Origin: DATARH01 sp963789255
GTDB lineage: Bacteria; Pseudomonadota; Alphaproteobacteria; ATCC43930; CGMCC-115725
Direction of reading: 5' to 3'
NCBI GenBank assembly: GCA_963789255.1
Contig: CAWBJW010000002.1
Coordinates: 1,550,001-1,614,000 of the forward strand
Length of the DNA stretch: 64,000 nucleotides
The notes under the pieces are model-generated. The model did no database searches. It was not told where the DNA came from and saw only the letters and a program-made list of their open reading frames with translations. Every line of letters starts with the position of its first letter. Within the stretch, counting starts at the first letter, position 1. Made by a program: the position numbers and the translations under genes. Shown in pieces: positions 47,638 to 58,140 of this stretch.

Positions 47638-48556
47638 ATGGCCATCGTTCTCCAGGAATCGTTGCGCGGGCTGTTCTATGCGCCGTATTACGCGGCGCTG
47701 GCGCTCGGGGCGTACGACAAGGAAGGGATCGAGGTTCGCCTGGTTAGCGCGCCGCGCCCGGCGCAGGCGCCGAACGCCTTGTTCCACGGCGAGGTCAATG
47801 TGGTGTGGGGCGGGCCGATGCGGGTCAACCAGGTCTACGACCAGCGTGCCCATTGCGATCTGGTCTGTTTCGGCGAGGCAGTGACGCGCGACCCGTTCTT
47901 CCTGATCGGCCGCACGCCACGCCCGAATTTCCGCCTAGCCGTTCTGATGGTGGCGCGGATTGCCACGGTCAGCGAGGTGCCGACCCCGTGGCTGTGCCTG
48001 CAGGAGGATCTGCGCCGCGCCGGGATCGACCCGGCCAACCTCGACCGGATTGCCGATTGGACGATGGCCGAGAACGTGGCCGCATTGCGCCGTGGCGATG
48101 TCGATGTCGTGCAGACTGTTCCAGCCCTTGGCCGAGGACCTGATAGCCACGCGCGAGGGTCATCTGTGGTATGCCGCCGCCAATCGCGGCCCGTGCTCCT
48201 ACACGAGCTTTTACACCCGCCACAGTGTTCTCGACGCGAAACGCGAGGAAATGGTGAAGCTTGTACGCGGCCTCTACCGCACCCAGAAATGGCTCCATCG
48301 CGAGAGGCCCGAAGCGCTCGCCGATGTCATCAGGCCGTATTTCCCGGCGGTGCCGCAGCCGGTGCTGCGCGCCGCGGTGGCGCGCTATCGCGCGCTCGGC
48401 ATCTGGAGCCGCGACCCGATCCTGCCGCGCGACGGCTACGAGCGGCTCAAAGCCGGGCTCGTGTCGGGCGGTTTCGTCAAAGGTACGCCGTACGAGATTG
48501 CGGTCGACAACAGTCTCGCCGAGCAGGTCGTCGCCGAAGAACCGCCCGCGCTATAG
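47638..48556 (+). CDS. ABC-type substrate-binding protein, NMT1/THI5-like (one frameshift)
   Basis: Related to SsuA/THI5 binding proteins. The opening ESLRGLFYAPYYAALALGAYDKEGIEV is the family pattern, followed by GEVNVVWGGPMRVNQ. The frame breaks near 48112; dropping one A in CAGACTG joins RRGDVDVVQ to LFQPLAEDLIATREGHLW and a C-terminus at 48556. The restored length is about 305 residues. No signal peptide is visible, so it may be cytoplasmic, or the true start may lie elsewhere. It is coupled to the M20 hydrolase, suggesting uptake or sensing of its substrate. No permease or ATPase is adjacent. Confidence 0.8.
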
Positions 48557-48636
48557 ACATTGGACACGCGGTTGTCATAACCTCGACACATCATCAATCA
48601 ATAATCCGTCGAAACTCAGACAGAGGGGGGACAGAG

Positions 48637-48933
48637 ATGGCGATCGTCAGCGTATCTCGCTGGAAGACCAGCGCCGAGCAGGCCTTGCCCATCGCAAGGC
48701 AGGTTGCTCCGATCTTGAAGGGGCATGGCGCCACCTCAGTGCGATTTGGCCCGTGTTACTCCGGTCCCGATGTCGGTTGCATGTACGTCGCGATCACGTT
48801 CCCCGATTGGGCCAGCTTCGGTAGAGCCCAGCAGGCTCTGTCGGTGGACGCGCAGTGGCAGCAACTCTATGCGGAAGCGCTGAAAGTCGGCGAATTGCAG
48901 GCCCGCTCGCTGATCGTTGCGGAGGAGCTGTAA
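48637..48933 (+). CDS. small ferredoxin-fold-like protein, 98 residues
   Basis: I do not recognise a named family with certainty. The alternating strands and helices (MAIVSVSRWKTSAEQALPIA, then VRFGPCYSGPDVGCMYVAIT) and length resemble dimeric alpha/beta-barrel proteins such as the NIPSNAP and Dabb groups. A strong GAGGGGGG ribosome site precedes ATG 48637. It is convergent with the asparaginase gene. No function is assigned. Confidence 0.75.
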   Translation: MAIVSVSRWKTSAEQALPIARQVAPILKGHGATSVRFGPCYSGPDVGCMYVAITFPDWASFGRAQQALSVDAQWQQLYAEALKVGELQARSLIVAEEL

Positions 48934-48981
48934 CCGGGAGCGTGCCCGGCGCCCGCAACGGCTTTCGTTTGCGCGCGCCGG

Positions 48982-49989
48982 TCAATAGCTCTGGAACGCC
49001 CGCTGGATTTCGGCGATGTCGCTGGTCGTCGTCAGCATCAGCATCAACAGGATGCGGGCCTTTTGCGGGCTGAAATCCTCGCCGGCGACGATCCCGGTTT
49101 CGCGCAAACGGCGGCGCGGCGCGACCCGGCCGGTTGCGCGCGTGCATTGCACCACGACGATGCCTGATTTGGCCGCCGCGCCAAGGGCGCTCTGCTGCGC
49201 CGGGCTGGGGCTTCCCGGCGCAAAGCCGGCCGAGACGAGGCCGCGCGCGCCGGCCTTGACCGCCGCCTCGATCAGGTCCCCGTTGGCCCCGGCATAGGAA
49301 TAGATGATGTCGACCCGCGGCAACGCCGCGATTTCGCGCGCCGCGAAGGGCGTGTCGGGCATGTGCGCCTTCAATGGCGCGCGGTAGAAATGCGGGCCGT
49401 CGCCATCGACATGCCCGAGCGCGCCGTAATCGATGGAGCGGAAGGTCTGCACCCGATAGGTCGAGGTCTTGACCACGTCGCGCGCCGGGTGGATCTCGTT
49501 GTTGAGGACGACGAGCACGCCCTTGCCCCGCGCCTCGGGACAGCCGGCGACCTGCAACGCATTGACGAGATTGGTCCCGGCGTCGGTCCCGAGCGCGCTC
49601 GCCGGGCGCTGCGCGCCGACCAGCACCACCGGCTGTGCGACGCCGAGCGTCAGGTTGAGGAAGAACGCGGTTTCTTCGAGCGTCGCCGTGCCGTGCGGGA
49701 TCACGAAACCGGCAATGTCCGGGTCCTCGCCCGCGAGGCGGTGGATCAGCGCGCGCAATTCGAGCCAGTCGGCGGGGCCGATCGCGGTGCTGCCGACCTG
49801 GCGGAAGGTGACCGGCAGCGGTTGGGCGACGAGCCGGGTCTCGGGGAAGCGGTCGAGCAAAGCCTCGCAGGACAGCTTTTGCCCGAAATCGGGATAGTCG
49901 AGCACATCGAGGCTCGACGAGCCAAGCGAGGAGATCGTGCCGCCGGTGCCGATGACGGCGATGCGGGGGAGGGGCAAGGCGACGCTCAT
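48982..49989 (-). CDS. asparaginase-family protein with an altered active-site motif
   Basis: A type II asparaginase-like amidohydrolase of 335 residues. The first nucleophile loop IGTGGTISSLG lies near residue 14. The second catalytic loop reads HGTATLEETAFFL near 98, where the usual HGTDT has Ala in place of the substrate-binding Asp. The lysine is kept in DVVKTSTYRVQTF. No signal peptide is seen. The ATG overlaps the livF stop (ATGA), so it belongs to the importer operon. The missing aspartate suggests a different substrate from asparagine. Confidence 0.88.
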   Translation of the reverse strand: MSVALPLPRIAVIGTGGTISSLGSSSLDVLDYPDFGQKLSCEALLDRFPETRLVAQPLPVTFRQVGSTAIGPADWLELRALIHRLAGEDPDIAGFVIPHGTATLEETAFFLNLTLGVAQPVVLVGAQRPASALGTDAGTNLVNALQVAGCPEARGKGVLVVLNNEIHPARDVVKTSTYRVQTFRSIDYGALGHVDGDGPHFYRAPLKAHMPDTPFAAREIAALPRVDIIYSYAGANGDLIEAAVKAGARGLVSAGFAPGSPSPAQQSALGAAAKSGIVVVQCTRATGRVAPRRRLRETGIVAGEDFSPQKARILLMLMLTTTSDIAEIQRAFQSY

Positions 49990-50780
49990 GACAGCCAGCG
50001 CTTGCGCCGACGATAATTCTTGCTGTCGCGGTAGGATTTGCGGGTGCCGGCCTCGTTGAGGCCGAGATAGAACTCCTTGATGTCGGAATTCTGCCGCAGG
50101 CTTTCGGCCGGGCCTTCGAGCACGATGCGGCCGTTTTCCATGACATAGCCATGGTCGGCGATGTCGAGCGCCAATGCCGCGTTCTGCTCGACGAGCAGCA
50201 CCGTCAGCCGCTGTTCGTCCTTGAGGCGGCGGACCACCTCAAAGATCTCCGCGACCAGCATCGGCGCGAGGCCGAGCGACGGCTCATCGAGCAGAATGAC
50301 CTTGGGATTTGACATCAGCGCGCGGGCGATCACCAGCATCTGCTGCTCGCCGCCCGATAGATAGCCGGCCGATTGCTGGCGGCGCTCCTTCAGCACCGGA
50401 AAGCTCGCGTAAGCCCGTTCGATGCCGTCCCTGACCTTGCCGGGATCGCGCTGGCTGTGGGCGCCGGCGATCAGGTTTTCCTCGACCGACAGATTTTCGA
50501 AGACGCGGCGGCCCTCGAACACCTGCACGACGCCGTGCTTGACGACATCGAACGCCGGTAGGCGGTCGAGCCGCTCGCCGTCAAGCTCGACGCTGCCTTT
50601 GGTGACCTCGCCGCGCTCGGTGCGCAACAGGCCGGAGATCGCCTTCAGCGTCGTCGTCTTGCCCGCGCCGTTGGCGCCGAGGAGGGCCGTGATGTGGCCC
50701 TCCTCGGCGTTCAGCGAGACGCCCTTCAGCACCAGGATGACGCCGTCATAGACGACTTCGATGTTGTTGAGCGCCAGCAT
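49986..50780 (-). CDS. livF: branched-chain-type ABC transporter ATP-binding protein
   Basis: Second ATPase of the importer. The 264 residues show Walker A GANGAGKTTT near residue 36, the signature YLSGGEQQM near 139, Walker B VILLDEPSLGLAP near 160 and the H-loop-equivalent LVEQN. A basic C-terminal tail (DSKNYRRRKRWLS) is typical of LivF relatives in aromatic-acid clusters. It lies 85 bases downstream of livK. Confidence 0.94.
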   Translation of the reverse strand: MLALNNIEVVYDGVILVLKGVSLNAEEGHITALLGANGAGKTTTLKAISGLLRTERGEVTKGSVELDGERLDRLPAFDVVKHGVVQVFEGRRVFENLSVEENLIAGAHSQRDPGKVRDGIERAYASFPVLKERRQQSAGYLSGGEQQMLVIARALMSNPKVILLDEPSLGLAPMLVAEIFEVVRRLKDEQRLTVLLVEQNAALALDIADHGYVMENGRIVLEGPAESLRQNSDIKEFYLGLNEAGTRKSYRDSKNYRRRKRWLS

Positions 50781-50865
50781 ACCTCAGCGATACTCCACTT
50801 TCCGAGCGAAAGGGCGCCGGCAGGCCGGCGCCGCTCTCTATGCGCGGACCACGGGGGCTCGGTTG

Positions 50866-52134
50866 CTAGTTCGCTTTCACGGCGACCTGCTGCGCCGTCT
50901 GCGCCTCCTTCTCGACGACCAGGTCGCGATAGCCGCGGAACCACGGCGTCTTGGGCACGAAACCTTCGCCCTTGACCTGGAAGATGCGCACCCAGCCGCC
51001 GCCTTCATGATCGGCCTGGCTGATCGTGATCGGCGGCACCATCCCTCCGAGCTTGAAGTCCTTGATCATCTCGAAGCCCTTTGCCACATCGGTCGGCGTC
51101 GGCTTCTTGCCGTGCGTCAGCTTCAGCGCGTTGCGGATTGCGGTGACCCACACCGCACCCTGGAAAACGCCGCGGTTGTAGTAGACCGTGCTCGCCATCG
51201 CGTCGGGCGGCGCCTTCCCCTGCTTCTGGTAAAATGCCTTGATCTGGTTGATCACCGGGTAGTTCTCGCCGGCGCCGGCGAACTGCATCGTGTAGTAGCC
51301 CTGCGCGACGTTCCAGCCGCCGGCTCCGATGATGTCGGCTTCGCCCGAGGCCCACACCAGCGCGACCACCTTGTCCAGCGGATAGCCGTTCTGCTGCAGC
51401 CCCTTGATGACCAGCGCCGGCGATTTGCCGAAGGTGTGGTCGATCACAAAGTCGGGATGGAATTGCTGGGAGATCGCCAGCACCTGCGAGCTGACATCGA
51501 CGCCCGGCGGCGGCACCGCGAAGGTCTGCAGCTGAAAGCCCTCGAGTTTGGACAGCTGCTCGATGATCGGTATCGGCTCGTGCCCGGCCGGGTTGTCGAA
51601 GAAGATATAGGCGATCTTCTTGCCTTTGAGACTGCCGCCCAACTGCTGCTTCGCGAATTGCACGGCCGCCGCCCCTTGCGACCAGTAATTGGCGGCGATC
51701 GGAAACAGATATGGGTAATACTTGCCGTCAGCGGAGGCGGCGATACCGAAACCGGGCGAAGTGCCGGGGATTTTGTCCTGCTCGAGCCGCTGGTTCAGTG
51801 CTTCGGTCTGCGGCGTGCCGTAGATCATGATGCCGACCGCGCCCTGCTGCTTGGCGTGCTCGTATTCCTCGATCGCTGGCGGCACCTGATATCCATGGTC
51901 GACCTCGTCGGCATCGATCTTCCAGCCGTCGATGCCGCCTTGCGCGTTGATCATGTCGATGTAGTCGTGCGTGCCCACGCAGAGATGGGTCCCGACCACC
52001 TGGGTCGGTCCCGTGCGGTCGCACTGCATGCCCAACAGGATCGTTTTGTCGGCGGCCTGTGCACAAGCCGCATAGCCGATCCCTATCGCCGCCCCCAACG
52101 CAAGGGCGAAGAACTTCGTCGATTGCGGTGTCAT
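50866..52134 (-). CDS. livK: branched-chain-type ABC transporter substrate-binding protein
   Basis: Periplasmic type I binding protein of 422 residues. ATG 52134 follows GGGAGGAAA. The signal peptide FFALALGAAIGIGYAACAQA is followed by a periplasmic-binding fold with LLGMQCDRTGPTQVVG at the start and VWASGEADIIGAGGWNVAQGYY in the second lobe. The ligand might be an amino acid, an aromatic acid or an amide. It is in the importer operon, between livM and livF. Confidence 0.94.
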   Translation of the reverse strand: MTPQSTKFFALALGAAIGIGYAACAQAADKTILLGMQCDRTGPTQVVGTHLCVGTHDYIDMINAQGGIDGWKIDADEVDHGYQVPPAIEEYEHAKQQGAVGIMIYGTPQTEALNQRLEQDKIPGTSPGFGIAASADGKYYPYLFPIAANYWSQGAAAVQFAKQQLGGSLKGKKIAYIFFDNPAGHEPIPIIEQLSKLEGFQLQTFAVPPPGVDVSSQVLAISQQFHPDFVIDHTFGKSPALVIKGLQQNGYPLDKVVALVWASGEADIIGAGGWNVAQGYYTMQFAGAGENYPVINQIKAFYQKQGKAPPDAMASTVYYNRGVFQGAVWVTAIRNALKLTHGKKPTPTDVAKGFEMIKDFKLGGMVPPITISQADHEGGGWVRIFQVKGEGFVPKTPWFRGYRDLVVEKEAQTAQQVAVKAN

Positions 52135-52170
52135 GACATTTCCTCCCATCGTTTTGCAGACGCTCCTCAC

Positions 52171-53239
52171 TCAGTAGGAAAAAGGCCATATCCGGAAGTA
52201 ATTCCGGATATTGCGCCACAGCCGGTTGAGCCCTTCCGGTTCGACGACCAGAAAGAAGATGATCAATCCGCCGAATAAGATCAATTGCAGGTTCGGCACG
52301 TTACGAAGAACGGCATCCTGGGAAAACACCATGCTCCCATAATGTTTTAGAAACAAGCGGGTGGCTTCCGGCAGGATCGTGATGAAAACAGCGCCGAAGA
52401 TCGCGCCGAGCACCGAGCCGAGCCCGCCGATGATGATCATCGCCAGGTAATTGATCGAGAACGTCGATCCCGAACTGCTCATAATTGGCGATGCCGTAGT
52501 AATAGGTGTAAAGGACCCCGGTGACGCCGGCATAGAACGACGAGATTGCGAACGCGTAAAGCTTATACCGGAAGATGTTGATGCCGATGATCTCGGCGGC
52601 GATGTCCTGGTCGCGAATGGCGATGAAGGCGCGGCCGATGCGGCTGCGCATCAGATTGAGGGTGGCGACGATCGCCAGCACGGCAAAGAACAACAGAAAA
52701 AAATAGAGTTCGCCCGGGGTCACCAGTTTGAAGCCGAAGACGCTCGGCGGCGGCACCTGGATCGAGGCCTCGATGCCACCGGAGATCCAGGTGATGTGGT
52801 TGATCATCCATTCAATGATGAACTGCGAGGCAAGGGTCGCGACCGCCAGGTAGATGCCCTTTATACGCAGCGACGGAATGCCGACGACGATGCCGATCAG
52901 CGCCGCCATCACCCCGCCGGCCGGGATCGCCAGCCAGAACGGCAGCCCGAGGCGGACGATCAGGTTGGCCGCAGTATAGGCGCCGACCGACATGAACGCG
53001 CCATGACCGACCGAGATCTGCCCGGTATAGCCGACCAGGATGTCGAGGCCGAGCGCCCCGACCACCGCGATCAGCACCAGGTTGAGCAGCGTCATCATGT
53101 AGGGGCTGAAGCAATAGGGCACCACAAACAAAAACAACGCCGCGATCGCGATCACGGCATAGCGCGCGATCGGCAGCGGGTAGAGCGCCATGTCGGCGGC
53201 GTAGCTCGTTTTGAAGATGCCGGTCTCGCTGTGGAACAT
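52171..53239 (-). CDS. livM: branched-chain-type ABC transporter permease LivM (one frameshift)
   Basis: Second membrane subunit of the importer, with about ten helices. The family stretches GYTGQISVGHGAFMSVGAYTAA near residue 90 and IRDQDIAAEIIGINIFRYKLYAFAIS near 215 are present. The frame breaks near 52468, between NYEQFGIDV and FSINYLAMIIIGGLGSVLGA, which must be joined. The C-terminus ends at WRNIRNYFRIWPFSY. The restored length is about 355 residues. Confidence 0.92.
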
Positions 53240-53277
53240 GCTTATTCAGCCCATTGCCGCAATTGCCGTCGAAACCC

Positions 53278-54177
53278 TCACACGCGCTCGATGCGGCGCC
53301 GTCCGAACATTCCCTCCGGCCGCACCATCAACACCGCGATCATCAACAGATACGGCACGAAATCCTTGGTGCCGCCGCCGACCAGCGGATCGAGAAACCC
53401 GGCCGACAGCGCCTCGACGACGCCGACGATCAGCCCGCCGACGACAGCGCCGATGATCGAGTCGAGGCCGCCGAGGATCATGACCGGAAACACCTTGAGC
53501 CCGACCAGCGCCAGCTGGTTGTCAACCCCGAGCATGGCGCCCCACAACACGCCGCCCAACGCCGAGACGACGCCCGCCATCGCCCAGGCCAGCGCGAAAT
53601 AGCGCCGCACGTTGATGCCCATCGCCATCGCCACCTGCTGGCTGTCGGCGACCGCGCGCATCGCCACGCCGACCCGGCTCTTCAGAAAGAACCAGCCGAA
53701 GGCGCCGAGAAACGCCAGGCTGACGCCGGCCCCGACGAGTTCGATCGGCGGCAGGATCAGGGGTCCGATGATCACCGGCGCGTTACCGACCGGCAGCGGG
53801 ATCGTCTGGGTGCCGCCGCCGAACGCCATCGTCGCGACGCCGCGCAGCACGAACCCGAGACCGAGCGTCGCCATGATGACGGCGATGACCGGCCGCCCGA
53901 TCAGCGGCCGCAGCACGACGCGTTCGAGGCCGAACGCAAAAACGACCATGCCGGCGATCGACAGGAGGGCGCTGATCCACCACGGCGCTCCGAGGAGATG
54001 GATCGCCCCCGCCGCCAGGAAGCCGGCGAACATGACGAATTCGCCCTGCGCGAAATTGATCGCGTCGGTCGCCTTGTAGATCAAGACGAAACCGAGCGCG
54101 ACGAGCGCGTACATCGAGCCGACGAGCACGCCGTTGGCCACCAGGATCGCGATGAAACGCCACGGCAGGTCAAGCAT
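53278..54177 (-). CDS. livH: branched-chain-type ABC transporter permease LivH
   Basis: First membrane subunit of the importer. The 299 residues show GVLVGSMYALVALGFVLIYKATDAINFAQGE-like opening helices and ADSQQVAMAMGINVRRYFALAWAMAG near residue 185, the conserved cytoplasmic loop. ATG 54177 lies inside the end of the acyl-CoA ligase gene (8-base overlap). It is intact. Confidence 0.95.
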   Translation of the reverse strand: MLDLPWRFIAILVANGVLVGSMYALVALGFVLIYKATDAINFAQGEFVMFAGFLAAGAIHLLGAPWWISALLSIAGMVVFAFGLERVVLRPLIGRPVIAVIMATLGLGFVLRGVATMAFGGGTQTIPLPVGNAPVIIGPLILPPIELVGAGVSLAFLGAFGWFFLKSRVGVAMRAVADSQQVAMAMGINVRRYFALAWAMAGVVSALGGVLWGAMLGVDNQLALVGLKVFPVMILGGLDSIIGAVVGGLIVGVVEALSAGFLDPLVGGGTKDFVPYLLMIAVLMVRPEGMFGRRRIERV

Positions 54178-56105
54178 AGGCAGGCTCGCGCGCAGCTTCC
54201 CCGGCCGCCTCCACATCGCCGATCGCGATGGTCGAGCGCAGCACCGCCTTGCGTCCGTCCTCGTAGGTGATCGCGGCGCTGACCTCGACATCGGCTGCGT
54301 TGCCGTAAAAGGCGTCGACGATCGCCGCGTATTTATCGGCGACAAAGCGGCGGCGGATCTTGCGGGTGCGGGTGATCTCGTCGTCGTCGGCGTCGAATTC
54401 CTTGTTCAGCACCAGGAAACGGCGGATCCGCATCGGCGCCGGCAGGCCCGCATTGCATTTGCGGACCTCGTCGCGGATCAGCTCGCGCACCTCGCCGCGG
54501 GCACAGAGATCCTGGAACGAGGTGTAGGCGAGGTTGTGCCGCTCGGCCCAGTTGCCGACGGTCGTCGCATCGATCGCGATGATCGTCGCGACAAACGGCC
54601 TTGTGTCGCCGAACACCACCGCCTCGCCGATATAAGGGCTGAACTTGAGCTTGTTCTCGACGAATTGCGGGGCGAACGAGGTGCCGTCATCGAGCTTGCC
54701 GACATCGCGCGCCCGGTCGACGATGACCAGGAGGCCCCGCCGGTCGAGAAACCCGGCGTCGCCGGTCTTGAGCCAGCCATCCTCGGTCAGCGCCTCGCGC
54801 GTCTCCTCGGGCTGCTTGTAATAACCCTGGAAGACACCACCGGAGCGGACCAGAACCTCGCCGGTATCGTCGATCCGCAGCTCGGCACCGGGGATCATTC
54901 GCCCGACCGTCTCGGGGTCAACCTCGCCGTTTTTCTGCACCGCGCACAACCCGGACAGCTCGGTCGCGCCGTAAACCTGCTTCAGGTTGACCCCGATGGC
55001 GCGGAAGAAGCGGAACGTGTCGGCGCCGAGCGGCGCGCCGCCGGTGTAGACCAGGCGCGCGCGGCGCAGCCCGAGCTGGTCGCGCAGCGGCGCATAGACG
55101 AGAAACTCGCCGATCGCCCGCCCTAGCTGCAATCCCGGCGACAGCTTCCGGCCGTCGGCCTCGCAGTTCTGGGCGCGCTCGGCGACCCCCCGGAAGAACG
55201 CGAAGACGCGGCGCTTCAACGGGCTGGCATCGCCGGCCATGATCATGATGCGGGTCAGCGCATTCTCCCACAGGCGCGGCGGCGCCAATGCGATCGTCGG
55301 CCCGAGTTCGCGGGTATCGCGTTCGAGCGTTTCCGGCTTTTCCGGGAAGTTGATCGCGAAGCCGACCTGCATGTGCAGCCCGAGCGAGAACAGCGAGTTT
55401 CCGACCCAGGCCATCGGCAGGTAAGAGAGGTGCTCATCGCTGGCCCGCAGGCCCTCGGTCGCCGCAAAGCCTTGCGCCGGCAGCAGCAGGTTGGCATGCG
55501 ACAGCATGACGCCCTTCGGCCGCGACGTTGTCCCCGAGGTATAGGAAAACAGCGCGAGCTCGTCGGGTTCGCCGGCAGTGACCGCGGCCTCGACATAGTT
55601 CGGGTGGGCGGCGCCGAACTTCTGCCCGGCGTTTTGCATCGCCTCGAACGATCTCAGCATCGGCTCGTCGTAATTGCGCAAGCCGCGCGCATCGTCATAA
55701 ACGATCAGCTTCAGATGCGGCAGCCGGTCCTTCAGCGACAGGACCTTGTCAACCTGCTCCTGGTCCTCGGCGACGATGACCGAGGTCTCGGCGTGGTCGA
55801 GCACGTAGGCCAGCTCGCTGGCAATCGCGTCCTGGTAGACCGGCACGGCGATGCCGCCGAGGCTCATCGCGGCAAGCTGCGCGAAATAGAGCCGCGGTCG
55901 GTTCTCGCCGATAACCGACAATTTGTCGCCGCGCGCGAAGCCCTCGGCGGCAAGGCCGAGCGCGAAACCGTGCACCTCCTGCCAATAGCGCCGCCAGCCT
56001 GCAGGGCTGCCAGATACCGAGGTCTTTCTCGCGCATGGCCGGCCGGTCGGGCGTCTGCCCGGCATGGCGGCGGAGCAGTTGCGGCAATGTGTAGCCGGCT
56101 GTCAT
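54170..56105 (-). CDS. long-chain-type AMP-dependent acyl-CoA synthetase (one frameshift)
   Basis: Ligase of the FadD15-like class embedded in the importer operon. The N-terminus (MTAGYTLPQLLRRHAGQTPD, ATG 56105) and the rest are in different frames. They join near 56007, where removing one C gives GIWQPAGWRRYWQEVHGFA. The adenylation motif is YTSGTTSRPKGVMLSH. YGATELSG and TGDAGFLDRRGLLVIVDRARD are the later conserved parts, and the C-terminal lysine region is DDDEITRTRKIRR. The restored length is about 644 residues. It overlaps livG upstream and livH downstream, so ligation probably follows import. Confidence 0.93.
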
Positions 56106-56928
56106 GCCGCTTGTTCCCTGGGATCGCCGGCGCCGAGATAGGCGTGGATGACGGCCGGGTCGCGCTGCACTTCGGCGGGCGTCCCCTCGGCGATCTTGCG
56201 GCCGCGGTCGAGCACCGCGACCCGGTCGGAAATGTCCATTACCACCGCCATGTCATGCTCGATCAGGATGATCGTCGTGCCCCATTGCTCGTTCACGTCG
56301 ATGATGTAACGGGCCATGTCTTCTTTCTCTTCCTGGTTCATCCCGCCCATCGGCTCGTCGAGCAGCAACAGCTTTGGCTCGAGCGCCAGCGCGCGGCCCA
56401 GCTCGACGCGCTTTCTGAGACCGTAGGCGAGCCCGCTCGTCGGCTGTTTGCGCAGGTCCTGCAATCCGAGGAAGTCGATCAGCTCCTCGACGCGGGCCCG
56501 GTGCGCCACTTCTTCCCTCTGCGCCAGGCCCCAATAGACAAAGGACGCCAGGACGCCGGATTTCATCCGCACATGACGCCCGAGCATGATGTTGTCGAGC
56601 ACCGTCATGCCGCTGAACAGCGCGATGTTCTGGAAGGTGCGCGCGATCCCCAGTGCTGCGATCTCGGCCGGCCGGAAGCGCGTCGTGTCGGTGCCCGCGA
56701 ACGTGATCGAGCCGGTATCCGGCCGGTAGAAGCCGCTGATCATGTTCAACAGCGAGGTCTTGCCGGCGCCGTTCGGCCCGATGATCGCGGCGATGGCGCC
56801 GCGCCGGACCGACAGTGATACATCCTCGACCGCCCGCACGCCGCCGAACCGCTTCGACACGCCGGTGGCGGCGAGCAGCACCTCATCGGAGGAAACCGCC
56901 GCTCGCGTGGTGGCACCAAGGGCCATGC
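56102..56928 (-). CDS. livG: branched-chain-type ABC transporter ATP-binding protein
   Basis: First ATPase and first gene of the importer operon. Walker A is GPNGAGKTSL, the Q-loop region IARTFQNIALF, the signature-equivalent GLAYGLRKRVELGRAL and Walker B LLLLDEPMGGMN. I prefer ATG 56928, although GGGAGG lies 12 bases before it; ATG 56986 adds 19 residues. The C-terminus (VIHAYLGAGDPREQAA) overlaps the ligase start by 4 bases. It is divergent from the G3E GTPase gene. Confidence 0.93.
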
Positions 56929-57085
56929 TGTCCTGGTTCCTCCCGTAGAAATCCGGCGCCGTATGCAGCGTCGTTATGGCAGGCATGATGCTGACGCAAA
57001 CACGATAATGCAACCAGTTACGTGGCCGACACCGACCCCATCGCAACGCTTGCCGACAGGCTGCGCATCGTGAAACGATCCGGTT

Positions 57086-58129
57086 ATGACAAAAGCGCCC
57101 GTGCAGGGTCCTGTGCCGGTCACGCTGCTGACCGGCTTTCTCGGAAGCGGCAAAACGACCCTGCTGCGCCGCGCCCTGACGGCTCCGGCCTTTTCCGACA
57201 CTGCCGTCGTCATCAACGAGATCGGCGCCGTCGCGATCGACCATTATCTGGTCGATTTCGTCGAAGGCGCCGTGCTCGAATTGCCGGGCGGTTGTTTGTG
57301 CTGCGCGGTGCGCGAGGACCTGGCGCAGACCTTGCGCGGCCTGATCGAACGGCGCGACAGGGGCGAGATCCGCCGGTTCCGCCGGATCGTCATCGAAACC
57401 AGCGGGCTCGCCGATCCCGCCCCGATCCTGTTCACGCTCGGTACCGATCCGCTGCTCGATCAGCGCCTGCGCCTTTCCCGGGTGGTGACGGTGGTCAACG
57501 CGGGCGCCGGCATCGCGACGCTCGACCGTTTTTCGGAGGCGGCGCGGCAGGCCGCGGTCGCCGACACCCTGGCGATTTCGAAGACCGATCTGGCGCCGTT
57601 CGGCGACGCGCTCGCCCTGCGTCTTGCTGCGCTCAACCCGGACGCCGAGCGCATCATCGCCGCGGCGGCGGACCCGGCTGCGGTGCTGTTCGCCGGGTCG
57701 CGGCACAGCACCGGCACGATCCCGTCGTCGAGCGCCGATCATTCGCACGGCCTCGCCGCGTTTACGATCATGCTGGAAGGGGCGATGAGCCGGCTCGAAT
57801 TCGCCCGCGCGCTCGGCGGGCTGGCGCAGGCGCGCGGCAACGATCTGCTGCGGGTCAAGGGGGTTGTCGCCTTCGCCGACCGTCCGGACCGCCCCGCCAT
57901 CGTCCAGGCGGCGCAGCATGCGATGTTCGCGCCCGAATGGCTCGACGACTGGCCCGCCGATGGAGCTTGGGATGACCAGCGCAGCCGCCTCGTCTTCGTC
58001 GTGCACGACATCGCGCCCGAAGAAATTCTCGAGCGCTTCGCCTTTGCCTCGCCCACCCTTCTCGAACCGCGACCGTCTCGGCTGCAAGCGGGCCGAACGC
58101 TCGCGGTCCCGACCGAAATCCCCGCATAA
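57086..58129 (+). CDS. CobW/COG0523 G3E-family GTPase (metallochaperone type)
   Basis: A 347-residue GTPase. Walker A GFLGSGKTT lies near residue 18, the metal-binding C-x-C-C motif in GGCLCCAVRED near 70, an IETSGLADPAPI switch segment near 98 and SKTDL near 165 (variant of NKxD). A CobW C-terminal domain follows from about 230. A His-containing loop (SSSADHSHG) may bind metal. The dihydropyrimidinase gene starts 11 bases downstream, so this protein may deliver zinc to that metalloenzyme; that is an inference from position. Confidence 0.92.
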   Translation: MTKAPVQGPVPVTLLTGFLGSGKTTLLRRALTAPAFSDTAVVINEIGAVAIDHYLVDFVEGAVLELPGGCLCCAVREDLAQTLRGLIERRDRGEIRRFRRIVIETSGLADPAPILFTLGTDPLLDQRLRLSRVVTVVNAGAGIATLDRFSEAARQAAVADTLAISKTDLAPFGDALALRLAALNPDAERIIAAAADPAAVLFAGSRHSTGTIPSSSADHSHGLAAFTIMLEGAMSRLEFARALGGLAQARGNDLLRVKGVVAFADRPDRPAIVQAAQHAMFAPEWLDDWPADGAWDDQRSRLVFVVHDIAPEEILERFAFASPTLLEPRPSRLQAGRTLAVPTEIPA

Positions 58130-58140
58130 AGGAAGCGCAC

